Assembly: GCA_021803085.1 (NCBI GenBank)
Contig: JAJZMD010000126.1
Location: 1-45,813, forward strand
Origin: Actinomycetes bacterium
GTDB lineage: Bacteria; Actinomycetota; Acidimicrobiia; Acidimicrobiales; RAAP-2
Reading direction: 5' to 3'
DNA length: 45,813 bases
In this document: positions 1 to 8,017 of the stretch, piece by piece
Layout: each line of letters begins with the position of its first letter
How positions within the stretch are numbered: position 1 is the first letter of the stretch
Notes under the pieces: generated by a model
Databases searched by the model: none
The model's input: only the letters and a program-made list of their open reading frames with translations
Told to the model about the DNA's origin: nothing
Made by a program: the position numbers and the translations under genes

Positions 1-897
1 GGTGCCGGCGGGCACCATGTCGACCAGCTGCACGACGTGGATCGTGGAGACGACGGCACGCTTCGCGCGGAACCGCTCTCCTGTCTCGGTCTCGACGCCC
101 TCGCAGCGGCCGTCTCGTACGAGGAGGCGCGCGACCGGTCGGTTGCAGCGCACCTCCCCTCCGTGGGACTCGATGTACGAGACCAGCGCGTCGACGAGGC
201 GCCCGGAGCCTCCGAGGAGCACGGACCAGCTGCGCTGCTGGCGCCCGAAGACGACGCTGTAGGCGAGCGTGCCGGTGCCCGGGACGTCGAGCGCCTGATT
301 GGTCTGGAACGCCATCCACATGAGGAACGAGCGCGCGTGGGGGCTCTCGAACTCGTGGCGGATCACGTCCCAGGCGCTCAACATCCTGCGCCGCTGCCAC
401 ACCCGTCCCCGGGGGTGCTCCGAGAGGAGCTGATCGAGCGAGGGTCCGAGACCCGAGGGCGTGTGCTGGGCACGCGAGAAGATCTGCTTCACCTCGTCGT
501 ACTCGTCCAGCAGCCGCTCGTAGGACCGCGCGTCTGCGACCGAGAACCGTCCGAACTCTGCCACCGTCGCTTCCCGGTCGAGCGACATGGTGAAGTGCTC
601 GCCGTCGGGGAACGCCACGTGCGCGACCGGGTCCGGATCGGCGTAGGTGATCTGGTAGTCGGCGACGAGCCCCAGCTCGTCGTCGGCGAGCAGAGGGTTC
701 GTCCGGAGAAGGGTGTGGCCGGTGGCGCAGCTGTCGACCGCGTAGCCCGGAAGCAGCAGCTCCTCGGTGACCGCACCTCCGCCGGGGATGCCGTTGGCCT
801 CCAGCACGAGGCACCGGTAGCCCGCCTTGGCGAGATAACAGGCGGTGATCAGGCTGTTGTGCCCAGCGCCGGCGACGACGACGTCCGCCTCCTCCAC
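1..897 (-). CDS. FAD-dependent oxidoreductase, phytoene-desaturase-like (C-terminus outside window)
   Basis: The frame is open for 299 codons from a GTG at 897 to the window edge, so the C-terminus is missing. The start is supported by a purine-rich AAGGGGG about five bases upstream. The N-terminus has a dinucleotide-binding fold with GAGHNS at residues 10-15, an acidic strand end (VLEANG) and a GG pair, as in COG1233 carotenoid-desaturase-like NAD(P)/FAD oxidoreductases. It should be a soluble or peripheral flavoprotein that oxidises a hydrophobic or amine substrate; the substrate cannot be read from the sequence. It diverges from the hydrolase at 1072 and shares a 174 bp promoter region with it. 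There is no carotenoid context, so a catabolic role is more likely. Confidence 0.85.
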   Translation of the reverse strand, partial: MEEADVVVAGAGHNSLITACYLAKAGYRCLVLEANGIPGGGAVTEELLLPGYAVDSCATGHTLLRTNPLLADDELGLVADYQITYADPDPVAHVAFPDGEHFTMSLDREATVAEFGRFSVADARSYERLLDEYDEVKQIFSRAQHTPSGLGPSLDQLLSEHPRGRVWQRRRMLSAWDVIRHEFESPHARSFLMWMAFQTNQALDVPGTGTLAYSVVFGRQQRSWSVLLGGSGRLVDALVSYIESHGGEVRCNRPVARLLVRDGRCEGVETETGERFRAKRAVVSTIHVVQLVDMVPAGT

Positions 898-934
898 GCT
901 CGCCCCCTTCCCGTGGCGCCGCCGCTGCAGCGCG

Positions 935-964
935 TTGACACTTTGCTCGTGGCCATGCTACGCA
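935..964 (+). promoter_or_regulatory. Candidate sigma-70 promoter for the hydrolase at 1072
   Basis: A perfect -35 hexamer TTGACA at 935-940 is followed after 18 bases by a weak -10 TACGCA at 959-964. It lies about 110 bases upstream of the ATG at 1072. The -10 overlaps a palindrome at 962-973. The -10 match is poor, which would fit an activator-dependent or derepressed promoter; this is inference. Confidence 0.45.
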
Positions 965-973
965 ATCGGTTGC
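962..973. promoter_or_regulatory. LacI-type operator-like palindrome
   Basis: GCAATCGGTTGC is a 12-base near-palindrome with GCAA/TTGC arms and a central CG, the layout common to operators of LacI-family repressors. It overlaps the candidate -10 and lies in the only intergenic space between two divergent genes. No LacI-family gene is in the window, so the cognate regulator would be elsewhere. Confidence 0.35.
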
Positions 974-1071
974 ACGCGGTCGACCGGCACCACGACGACC
1001 CGCTTGCGGGCACGGTGAGGGCCGGTTGCAGGCTGCCGCGGGCTTCACGAACCGACCGAGCGGAGGGGCAG

Positions 1072-2178
1072 ATGGCCGAAGAGCACGGGATCGACCCGAG
1101 GGTGGCGACGGCCGCGGCGCACTGGGGACCCCGTTTCGTCAACAACGGCACCGACTACCTCGACTTCGAGCGAACCCTCGCGCGGATCTCGCGCTGGGAG
1201 GACTGGTGCCGCGAGTGGGGGCGCACCGCGGAGGGGTACGAGACGATCGCCCGTGACGCCGAGGAAGCGACACGGGTGGTGACCGCGATGGAGGCGTGGC
1301 GGCGCGCGGCGATGTGCTGGCACTGGGCGAAGTTCGTCTTCGTCATCGACCCCGATCAGCAGCGGCGAGCCAGCGATCGCACCGTCGCGTGCTTCGCGAA
1401 GGGCGCAGCAGGGCTCCGCCCGCCGGCTGAGCTCGTCTCCGTGCCCTATGGCGACACCCGGCTGCCCGCGTACCTGCGCGTCCCCGCCGCCGGAGGCGCC
1501 GAAGCGGACCCGCCACCCGTGGTCGTCATGGCGCCCGGCCTCGACTCGGTGAAAGAGGAGCTGCAGGCGACCGCCGAGTACTTCTTGGCCCGCGGCATGG
1601 CCGTGCTCGCGCTCGACGGGCCAGGGCAGGGAGAGAGCGAGTACGAGCTCCCGATCGAGCCCGCCTACGAGAAGGTCGCAACCGCCGCGGTGGACTTCTG
1701 CGAGGGGCGGCCGGAGCTCGACGCCGCGCGGGTCGGCATGTTCGGCGTCAGCCTCGGCGGCTACTACGCAGCCCGCGCGATGGCGTACGAGCCACGCCTG
1801 CGTGCCGGGGTCGCGCTCGCCGGCCCGTACCGCTTCGACCTCGAGTGGGACCAGCTCCCCCCGATGACGCGCGACACGTTCCGCCATCGCTCCGGATCGG
1901 CGGACGACGACGCGGCGAGGGCGTACGCGGCGACGCTGACGCTGGAGGACGCGGCAGCCCGGATCGTGAGCCCACTGCTCGTGGTGCACGGGGCCCGGGA
2001 CACGCTGGTCGGAAGGGTGCACGCCGACCGGCTCGCCGCCGAGGCCCCGGGGGCAGAGCTGCTCATGTACGAGGACGGCAACCACGGCGTGGCGAACCGG
2101 GCCTTCGAGTCCCGCTCGGCCTTCGCCGACTGGCTCGGCGCACGGCTCGGTGCGGTGACGCCGACGCCAGGAGGCTGA
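1072..2178 (+). CDS. Alpha/beta hydrolase, 2,6-dihydroxypseudooxynicotine-hydrolase-like (C-C bond hydrolase family)
   Basis: 368 residues. The ATG at 1072 has GGAGGGG a few bases upstream; longer in-frame extensions lack a ribosome site. An N-terminal helical cap (about residues 1-120) precedes the hydrolase core. Visible catalytic residues are Ser227 in GVSLGG, Asp310 in GARD and His338 in DGNHG. From memory, the Arthrobacter enzyme uses Ser217, Glu248, Asp300 and His329; the constant offset of 9-10 places a glutamate here too (Glu258, in RFDLEWD). That supports a C-C hydrolase acting on a ketone, not a plain esterase. A homologue lies at 3194-4252 on the other strand, beyond the DapA-type gene, so both probably serve the same pathway. 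The actual substrate is not known. Confidence 0.85.
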   Translation: MAEEHGIDPRVATAAAHWGPRFVNNGTDYLDFERTLARISRWEDWCREWGRTAEGYETIARDAEEATRVVTAMEAWRRAAMCWHWAKFVFVIDPDQQRRASDRTVACFAKGAAGLRPPAELVSVPYGDTRLPAYLRVPAAGGAEADPPPVVVMAPGLDSVKEELQATAEYFLARGMAVLALDGPGQGESEYELPIEPAYEKVATAAVDFCEGRPELDAARVGMFGVSLGGYYAARAMAYEPRLRAGVALAGPYRFDLEWDQLPPMTRDTFRHRSGSADDDAARAYAATLTLEDAAARIVSPLLVVHGARDTLVGRVHADRLAAEAPGAELLMYEDGNHGVANRAFESRSAFADWLGARLGAVTPTPGG

Positions 2179-2245
2179 GCAGCCCGGGCGGTCAGAGCAG
2201 CCAGGAGGCTGAGCAAACTGAGCAGCCCGGGCGGTCAGAGCAGCC
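2169..2245. repeat. Imperfect direct duplication carrying both convergent stop codons
   Basis: A unit beginning AGGAGGCTGAGCA and ending GTCAGAGCAGCC occurs at 2169-2202 and again, with a nine-base insertion, at 2203-2245. The stop of the plus-strand hydrolase lies in copy one and the stop of the minus-strand DapA-type gene in copy two. It looks like a recent local duplication. Confidence 0.8.
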
Positions 2246-3197
2246 CGGCGTGCTCCAGGTCGGCGGCGAGCGCGGCGACCTCGCCGGCGTCCGGGGGACG
2301 AAGTGGCGGACGGACCGGTCCACCGGACATCCCGAGCAGACCAGCCCACGCCTTGAGCCAGGGAATCGGGTTCACCTGGTCGCTCCTCCAGCGTCGGTGC
2401 AGCCACTTCTCGGCCACCTCACGCACCGGTGCGAGGGTCGCAGCGACCTCGGCCGCCTTGTCGAAGTCTCCTGCGAGCGCGGCCCGCGTGTACTCGAGCA
2501 TCGGCCGCCACTCCGGCGTCTGGTAGAGGTACGGCGCGGCCGACGACATGTGCACGCGCTGGCCGTGGTCGCGCATGTCCGTGAGGAGCTCCGTCTCGGA
2601 AGGCTCGCAGACGAGGATGCGGTCCCCCACCCGCGACGCCACCTCGAGGTAGTGGGCGTGGGGATGCCCCACCTTGACGCCGCAGATGTTGTCGATGTCG
2701 GCCAGCCGGTCGAGCAGGTCGAGCGCGAGGGGCGGGCCCGCGTAGCCGGTGTCGAAGATCCACACCCCGATGTCGACCGCGTCGCAGACCGCCGAGTAGA
2801 AGTCGTAGATCCCCTCGTCGACCCCGAGGGGCAGGTACGGCCTGATGACGACGGCGAAGTCCGCGCCCGCCGCCTCGGCATGCCGCGTGAGCTCCACCGT
2901 CTCCTCCACGGAGTGGTGGCCGCTGTGGGCGATGACCGGGACCCGTGTCCCCGTCGCCTCCACCACTGCCTCCACCTGGCGCCTGCGCTCGGCGACCGAA
3001 AGGGCCCAGAACTCGCTCATCACGCCCGTGCAGAAGACGCCGTCCACCTCCAGGTCGTCGACGAGCCTGGCGACGTCCGCGGCCAGGGCGTCGAGGTCCA
3101 TCCGCCCCTCCCGGTCGAAGGGGCTCGTCGTCGCGGCCCAGATGCCGACGAACGTGCGCTCGGCGGCTGCCTTCGCGTCCGACTTGGCGTAGTTCAT
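2235..3197 (-). CDS. DapA/dihydrodipicolinate-synthase-family aldolase or lyase
   Basis: 320 residues, a normal length for the N-acetylneuraminate lyase/DHDPS superfamily (TIM barrel, class I aldolase). The Schiff-base lysine is Lys175 in CGVKVGH, and the catalytic-type tyrosine is Tyr121 in IRPYLP. The substrate loop reads GVMSEFWALS where lysine-biosynthesis enzymes have GTTGE, so the carboxylate-binding pattern is altered and a catabolic aldolase or hydro-lyase is more likely than DapA. The ATG overlaps the stop of the upstream hydrolase (ATGA), so it is translationally coupled and the last gene of the cupin-SBP1-LivHMGF operon. Confidence 0.88.
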   Translation of the reverse strand: MNYAKSDAKAAAERTFVGIWAATTSPFDREGRMDLDALAADVARLVDDLEVDGVFCTGVMSEFWALSVAERRRQVEAVVEATGTRVPVIAHSGHHSVEETVELTRHAEAAGADFAVVIRPYLPLGVDEGIYDFYSAVCDAVDIGVWIFDTGYAGPPLALDLLDRLADIDNICGVKVGHPHAHYLEVASRVGDRILVCEPSETELLTDMRDHGQRVHMSSAAPYLYQTPEWRPMLEYTRAALAGDFDKAAEVAATLAPVREVAEKWLHRRWRSDQVNPIPWLKAWAGLLGMSGGPVRPPLRPPDAGEVAALAADLEHAGLL

Positions 3198-4252
3198 CGC
3201 TCCACCCCCAGCGTCTCGGCGACCCAGTCGGCGACCAGGGCGCGCGCCTGCGGCCACACGTTGTTCAAGACGTGGACCCCCTCGGGGATGACCACCGTCG
3301 TGACCGGTCCGGCAGCCTCCGCCGCGACCCGCTCCCCGTGCGACGGCGGGGACGCCGGGTCGTCGCCGCCGAAGACCTGCAGGAGCGGGACGGTCACCTT
3401 GTCCAGCACCCCTGAGAGGGTGATCGCCTCCATCGTCGCGGCGGGGTCCTCGCCCAGGTGCTGGTACTGACCGGCCCTGGAGAGCGGCTCCATCGTCGCG
3501 AACCTTCCGGCGGGCGTGTACCAGCTCGACATCGCGAATGCCGCCTCGACCCGCTCGTCGACCGCGGCGGTCCGCATCGCGAAGAGCCCGCCGTAGGAGA
3601 TGCCCCCGACACAGAACCGGGCGTCCACGTCGTCCCTCGCCGAGAGCGCGTCGAGAACGGCCTGGACTGCCAGCTCGTAGTCGGGGCGCAGCTTCATCTC
3701 GAGGCTCACGGAGCCCTGACCGGGTCCGTCGAACGCGGCGATGGCGACACCGCGCGCCAAGAGGTGCTCCGCCAGGTTGTACAGCTCCTCCTTGGTCGAG
3801 TCGGCGCCCGGCAAGAGGACGGCCACCGGCGGGCGAGGCGCGCCTGGCGCGCCGGGCGGCACCCGCACGTACCCGTGGAGCAGGACACCTTCGAACGGGA
3901 CGTCCACGAGGTCCATCGGGGGGTCGACGAACCGGGCGGCCCTTGCCCAGTAGCCGGCCATCTGCTCGAGCGCGCCTGCGTAGGCGTCCCGATCGTGGCA
4001 GAACATGAAGCTCGCCCAGTGGCAGCACAGGCCGGCGCGGATGTACTCGTCGCCTGCGGTCACGCGCCGTCCAGAGGCCGCCGCGTCGTCGCCACGTGCG
4101 CCGTGCTCGGCCGCCAACGTGAGCCAGCTGGAGCACCACTGCTCGTAGTCGGAGATCGCCTTCTGCTGACGGTCGAACTCGAAGGGCGTCACGTAGTTCG
4201 ACAGGATCCGCCAGGTGAACCGGCGGTACATCGACTCCAGGCGGTCATCCAC
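3194..4252 (-). CDS. Alpha/beta hydrolase, second member of the dihydroxypseudooxynicotine-hydrolase-like family
   Basis: 352 residues from GTG 4252, which has GAGG six bases upstream; an ATG seven codons later is the alternative. The N-terminal pattern (an aromatic-rich stretch, then EQWCSSW) parallels WEDWCREW of the hydrolase at 1072. The triad candidates are Ser219 in GISYGG, Asp297 or 298 in GGDD and His327 in PEGVHV. The position matching Glu258 of the other copy falls in a YTPAGRF segment without glutamate, so this copy may be a simple esterase/amidase or act on another bond. It begins 32 bases after the livF stop and overlaps the DapA-type gene. Confidence 0.87.
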   Translation of the reverse strand: MDDRLESMYRRFTWRILSNYVTPFEFDRQQKAISDYEQWCSSWLTLAAEHGARGDDAAASGRRVTAGDEYIRAGLCCHWASFMFCHDRDAYAGALEQMAGYWARAARFVDPPMDLVDVPFEGVLLHGYVRVPPGAPGAPRPPVAVLLPGADSTKEELYNLAEHLLARGVAIAAFDGPGQGSVSLEMKLRPDYELAVQAVLDALSARDDVDARFCVGGISYGGLFAMRTAAVDERVEAAFAMSSWYTPAGRFATMEPLSRAGQYQHLGEDPAATMEAITLSGVLDKVTVPLLQVFGGDDPASPPSHGERVAAEAAGPVTTVVIPEGVHVLNNVWPQARALVADWVAETLGVER

Positions 4253-4284
4253 GGTACGCCTCAGCTCTCCCGGTCCGTCAAGCG

Positions 4285-5055
4285 TCAATTCTGGTACGTC
4301 GCCGAACCGGAGCGCGCCGCCGCCGAGCTCGAGACGGCACCCTCTTCGATCGTCCCGCCGAGGTACAGGGCGCGCATCTGGGGGTTGGCCAGCACCTCGG
4401 CGCCCGTTCCCTCGAGCCGGACCCGGCCCGCCTCCATGACGATGCCGCGGGTCGCGCGCTCGAGCCCCGCTCGGACGTTCTGCTCGACGAGCAGCACGGT
4501 CCGGCCGTTCTCGTGCATCTTCACGATGCTGTCGTAGATGATCTTCGCCGCACGAGGCTCCAGGCCCATCGACGGCTCGTCGAGGGACACGAGAAGGGGA
4601 TCGAGCATGAGGGCCCGTGCGAACTCGACCATCCGCTGCTGGCCGCCCGACAGGGCGCCCGCGCGGTCCTTCGCCCGCTCGCCCACGATCGGGAACATCT
4701 CGCACACCTCGGCGTAGCGCCGCTTCACGAGGGCGTCGTCGGAGATCAAGAACGCGCCGAGCTCGACGTTCTCCCGAACGGTGAGCTCGGGAAACAGGTT
4801 CCGCGCCTGCATCACCTGCACGATCCCCTGCTTCAGGATCTGGCGAGGAGCAGCCCGGGCGATCGAATTTCCCTGGAATTCGAGCTTGCCCACCCTCGGG
4901 TGCAGCAATCCGCTCACGAGCTTCATGAGCGTGGACTTCCCGGCGCCGTTCGGCCCCACCACGCACGTGAGCGAGCCCTTCTCCACGACCAGGTCGACGC
5001 CGCGCAGCACGTCGCTCCCGCCGTACCCGGCGAACACGCCCTCGAACACGAGCAT
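4285..5055 (-). CDS. livF: LivF-type ABC transporter ATPase (importer 1)
   Basis: 256 residues. Walker A GPNGAGKS is at residues 34-41, the signature is LSGGQQ and Walker B ends in SLDEPSMGLEP, all typical of the LivF ATPase of HAAT-family importers. The ATG shares one base with the livG stop (TGATG). The C-terminus carries a short Ala/Ser-rich tail. It should pair with LivG at 5055-5828 on the cytoplasmic face of the LivHM channel. Confidence 0.95.
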   Translation of the reverse strand: MLVFEGVFAGYGGSDVLRGVDLVVEKGSLTCVVGPNGAGKSTLMKLVSGLLHPRVGKLEFQGNSIARAAPRQILKQGIVQVMQARNLFPELTVRENVELGAFLISDDALVKRRYAEVCEMFPIVGERAKDRAGALSGGQQRMVEFARALMLDPLLVSLDEPSMGLEPRAAKIIYDSIVKMHENGRTVLLVEQNVRAGLERATRGIVMEAGRVRLEGTGAEVLANPQMRALYLGGTIEEGAVSSSAAARSGSATYQN

Positions 5056-5828
5056 CAGTTGGCCCCCGACCGTGTGAGATCCGCCTCTCGCATGTCGGTC
5101 CCGAGGTACGCCTCGAGCACGAGGGGGTCCTGGCGCACCTCGTCGGGATGACCGGAGCACAGCGTCCGTCCCTGGTGCATGACGCACACCTTGTGGCACA
5201 GCCCCATCACGAACTCCATGTCGTGCTCGACCACGACGAAGGTGATGCCCTCGTCGTTCAGCGCCCGGATCCGGCTGGCCAGGTGGCGCAGGAGCGTCGG
5301 GTTGATGCCCCCAGCCGGTTCGTCGAGGAGGATCACGCGGGGGCGGGCGATGATGATGCAGGCGAACTCGAGCAGCTTCTGCTGCCCGTAGGAGAGGTTG
5401 CCCGCCATCTCGCTCGCCAGTCGGGTGAGGCCGACGAAGTCGAGCACCTCCTTCGCCCGAGCACGCTCGGAGGTCGACGACCACCGAGAGAGCTCCGAGC
5501 GGAAGCCGCCGCTGCGCTGCGCCGCCACGTGGAGGTTCTCGACCACGTTCATGCGCGGGAAGATCCTCGTCAGCTGGAACGTCCTGCCGATCCCTCGGTC
5601 GAACACCTTGTCGGGGCTCAGCCTCGTGATCGCGTCGCCGTCGAAGCGGACGCTGCCCGAGTCGGGCTGCTCATAACCGGTGACCACGTTGAACAGGGTC
5701 GTCTTCCCAGAGCCGTTCGGGCCGATGAGGCCGCTGATGTGCCCCTCCTCGAACGACAACGTGCAGCCGTCGAGCGCGTGGATGCCGCCGTAGGTCTTCG
5801 CGATCTCCTGGATCTCGATGAGGCTCAC
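5055..5828 (-). CDS. livG: LivG-type ABC transporter ATPase (importer 1)
   Basis: 257 residues. Walker A GPNGSGKT is at residues 36-43, the signature is LSYGQQ and Walker B is VILLDEPAGGINP, followed by the switch region VVVEHDMEFV. The LSYGQ signature and EHDM motif mark the LivG branch. GTG 5828 overlaps the livM stop as GTGA, so translation is coupled. Confidence 0.95.
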   Translation of the reverse strand: MSLIEIQEIAKTYGGIHALDGCTLSFEEGHISGLIGPNGSGKTTLFNVVTGYEQPDSGSVRFDGDAITRLSPDKVFDRGIGRTFQLTRIFPRMNVVENLHVAAQRSGGFRSELSRWSSTSERARAKEVLDFVGLTRLASEMAGNLSYGQQKLLEFACIIIARPRVILLDEPAGGINPTLLRHLASRIRALNDEGITFVVVEHDMEFVMGLCHKVCVMHQGRTLCSGHPDEVRQDPLVLEAYLGTDMREADLTRSGAN

Positions 5829-6967
5829 GACCCGCCTCGCTCCGCGGGAGCGGCGCCCGGCGCCGACGCGATCATCGATCCCGCGGTGACGCCGCTCCCT
5901 TCGACGCCGCGTCTCTCCTCGGCCCGCCGCCAGCGGCTCGCGAGGAAGGTCCGGTAGCGGTCGGCGAGGCTCGGCACGATGCCCCTCGGAAGCGCCAGCA
6001 GGATCACGACGAAGAGCACGCCGTAGATGATCAGGTACAGTGTCGTCGCGCCGAACTGGAGCTCGAAGTACTGCTGCAGCGGGCCCAGCAGGAGCGCGCC
6101 GAAGACGGGACCCGACAGCGTGCCGAGACCGCCGACGAACGCGAACACTGCGAGGTACAGGTCGTAGAACGGTGTGAACGCGAACTGCGGGAAGACCTGC
6201 CCGATGAAGATCGCGTAGAGGCCCCCGGCGATGCCGACGAAGAACGCCGAGAGGACCAGTGCGATCAGCTTGGCCCGCGTGACCTTGATGCCGAGCCCCT
6301 TCGCCCTGTCCTCGTCGTCTCGGATCGCGAGCAGCCCGAGCCCGAACTTCGAGCGTCGCACCGCCCACGACGTGAGCAGGCCGATGGCGGCGGTGCCGAG
6401 CGCGATGTAATAGAAGGGAAGGTTGTAGTCGTTGCCGGACCACGGTGGAGGGGTCACGTTCAACCCGGTCGAGCCGCCCGTGATCGACGGGAAGTTGAAC
6501 GCAAGCAGCTGGAAGATGAACATCACCGCGATCGTGAGCACGATGAACGTGTGACGTCTGACCCTTAGGACGAGCAGGCCCACCGGCACCGCCACGGCCG
6601 CCCCGGCGAGACCGGCGAGGGGCACGATGGCGAGCTCGCTCACGCCCGAGGTGATGCCGAGGTGCATGATGAGCAGGGCCACGGTGTACTGGCCGAAGCC
6701 GTAGTAGACGGCGTGCCCGATCGAGATGTAGCCGGAGTAGCCGGAGAAGATGTTCCAGCCGACCACGGCGAGAAGGAAGAACATCGTGAACACGCCGATC
6801 GACGTCACCGCCGGGTTCGTGAAGACCAACGGGAAGGCGGTCAGGACCGCGAGCAGCACGATCCACGAGGTCGCCTTCGTGCGCTTGGACGGCGAGAAAG
6901 GGTCCCGGAACGCGCGGTCGATCTCAGCGGGGCTGAGGAGCTCGGGCGCTGCTTCTGCGACCGCCAT
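5825..6967 (-). CDS. livM: LivM-type ABC transporter permease (importer 1)
   Basis: 380 residues with about nine or ten hydrophobic segments after a roughly 30-residue cytoplasmic N-terminus. FSGYSGYISIGHAVYYG is the conserved LivM loop, and the AIRDDEDRAKGLGI segment is the cytoplasmic ATPase-contact loop. The ATG shares one base with the livH stop. A polar tail of about 40 residues follows the last membrane segment. Confidence 0.95.
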   Translation of the reverse strand: MAVAEAAPELLSPAEIDRAFRDPFSPSKRTKATSWIVLLAVLTAFPLVFTNPAVTSIGVFTMFFLLAVVGWNIFSGYSGYISIGHAVYYGFGQYTVALLIMHLGITSGVSELAIVPLAGLAGAAVAVPVGLLVLRVRRHTFIVLTIAVMFIFQLLAFNFPSITGGSTGLNVTPPPWSGNDYNLPFYYIALGTAAIGLLTSWAVRRSKFGLGLLAIRDDEDRAKGLGIKVTRAKLIALVLSAFFVGIAGGLYAIFIGQVFPQFAFTPFYDLYLAVFAFVGGLGTLSGPVFGALLLGPLQQYFELQFGATTLYLIIYGVLFVVILLALPRGIVPSLADRYRTFLASRWRRAEERRGVEGSGVTAGSMIASAPGAAPAERGGS

Positions 6968-7839
6968 CACTGCGCCCTCGCCAGCCGGCGGCCGAAGAGA
7001 CCTTGCGGCCTGAACATGAGCACGAGCGCGAGCACGAGGTAGAAGATCGTCTGCCCCCAGACCGGTGACCACACGACCGCCACGACGTCCTCGATGACCA
7101 GCATCACGATGGCGGCGACCCCTGCTCCCCAGACGCTGCCGAACCCGCCGAGGATGACGATCACGAGCAGCCGGGAGATGAGGTCGTAGGAGCTCGCCGC
7201 GTTGAACGGGGTGGTCATCCCGAAGAGCATCCCGCCTGCCGCGCCGAGCCCCACTCCGATCCCGAGGGTCAACGCAGAGACGTGGTCGACGTTGATGCCG
7301 ACAAGCTTGGCGGCTGTGAGGTTCTGCGTGGTCGCACGAAGGCTGCGGCCGAACTTCGTGTGGTAGAGGATCCAGTACAGGGCGGCGAGCAGCACCGCGC
7401 TCAGGCCGAAAGCGAGCAGGTACACGTTCGGGAAGTCCAACGACCCGAGGTGCACCGAGCTTGTCCCGTACGACGCGGTCACCTCCACGAGTGTCCCGCC
7501 GAAGATGAGGTCCAAGACCCCCTCGATCACGACGGCCGTGGCGTACATCACGAGCAGCGACATGATCACCCGGTCGCGCTTGATCGGCCGGAGCAGCAGC
7601 ATGTACACCGCGTAGCCGAGCGTGAACATGATCGGGATCGTGAGCAGCAGGGTGACGAACGGGTCGACCCCCAGGTGCGAGGCGAACGTGTAGGTGAAGT
7701 ACGCGCCCAGCACCACGATGATCCCCTGCGCGAAGTTGATGACCTCCATCACGCCGAAGACCAGCGTGAGTCCCGACCCCATCAACGCGTAGAGCGCGCC
7801 GGCGAGGATCCCGTCGACGATGCCCTGCAGCACTAGCAC
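6967..7839 (-). CDS. livH: LivH-type ABC transporter permease (importer 1)
   Basis: 290 residues and about eight membrane segments. GVMEVINFAQGIIVVLGAY is the LivH signature and the end MFRPQGLFGRR is typical. GTG 7839 is chosen because AGAAAGAG lies eight bases upstream; GTG 7833 two codons later is possible. It is separated from SBP1 by 178 bases holding a strong hairpin. Confidence 0.94.
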   Translation of the reverse strand: MLVLQGIVDGILAGALYALMGSGLTLVFGVMEVINFAQGIIVVLGAYFTYTFASHLGVDPFVTLLLTIPIMFTLGYAVYMLLLRPIKRDRVIMSLLVMYATAVVIEGVLDLIFGGTLVEVTASYGTSSVHLGSLDFPNVYLLAFGLSAVLLAALYWILYHTKFGRSLRATTQNLTAAKLVGINVDHVSALTLGIGVGLGAAGGMLFGMTTPFNAASSYDLISRLLVIVILGGFGSVWGAGVAAIVMLVIEDVVAVVWSPVWGQTIFYLVLALVLMFRPQGLFGRRLARAQ

Positions 7840-7946
7840 GTCATCGCTCTTTCTTCGTCCTTCCGAAGGTCCACCGGTCGAGCCGGTGCCGCCACGACGG
7901 TGGGCGGACCCTGCAGCAACTCGGCTCGTTCGCCGGCGACGGCGCT

Positions 7947-7975
7947 GCTGGGCAGCCCTCGAAGGGCTGCCCAGC
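7947..7975 (-). terminator. Strong intercistronic hairpin after SBP1
   Basis: A perfect 13-base stem (GCTGGGCAGCCCT / AGGGCTGCCCAGC) with a three-base loop lies about 43 bases after the SBP1 stop and before livH. No U-tract follows. In an SBP-permease operon such a hairpin usually gives partial termination or protects the SBP mRNA 3' end, so that binding protein exceeds permease. Confidence 0.7.
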
Positions 7976-8017
7976 ACGCTGTCCCCGGCACTGCGAACGA
8001 CGTGCCGTGGCCGCCGC

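Noticed and set aside
1-897. Carotenoid biosynthesis gene
   Set aside because: Only the fold family matches; no phytoene synthase or other carotenoid gene is in the window and the C-terminus is missing.
1045-2406. Long minus-strand open frame over the hydrolase at 1072
   Set aside because: Arg/Gly-rich shadow frame typical of GC-rich DNA; the plus-strand protein has a full catalytic set and a ribosome site.
2235-3197. DapA for lysine biosynthesis
   Set aside because: The substrate loop differs from GTTGE and the gene lies in a catabolic transporter operon without dapB or lysine genes.
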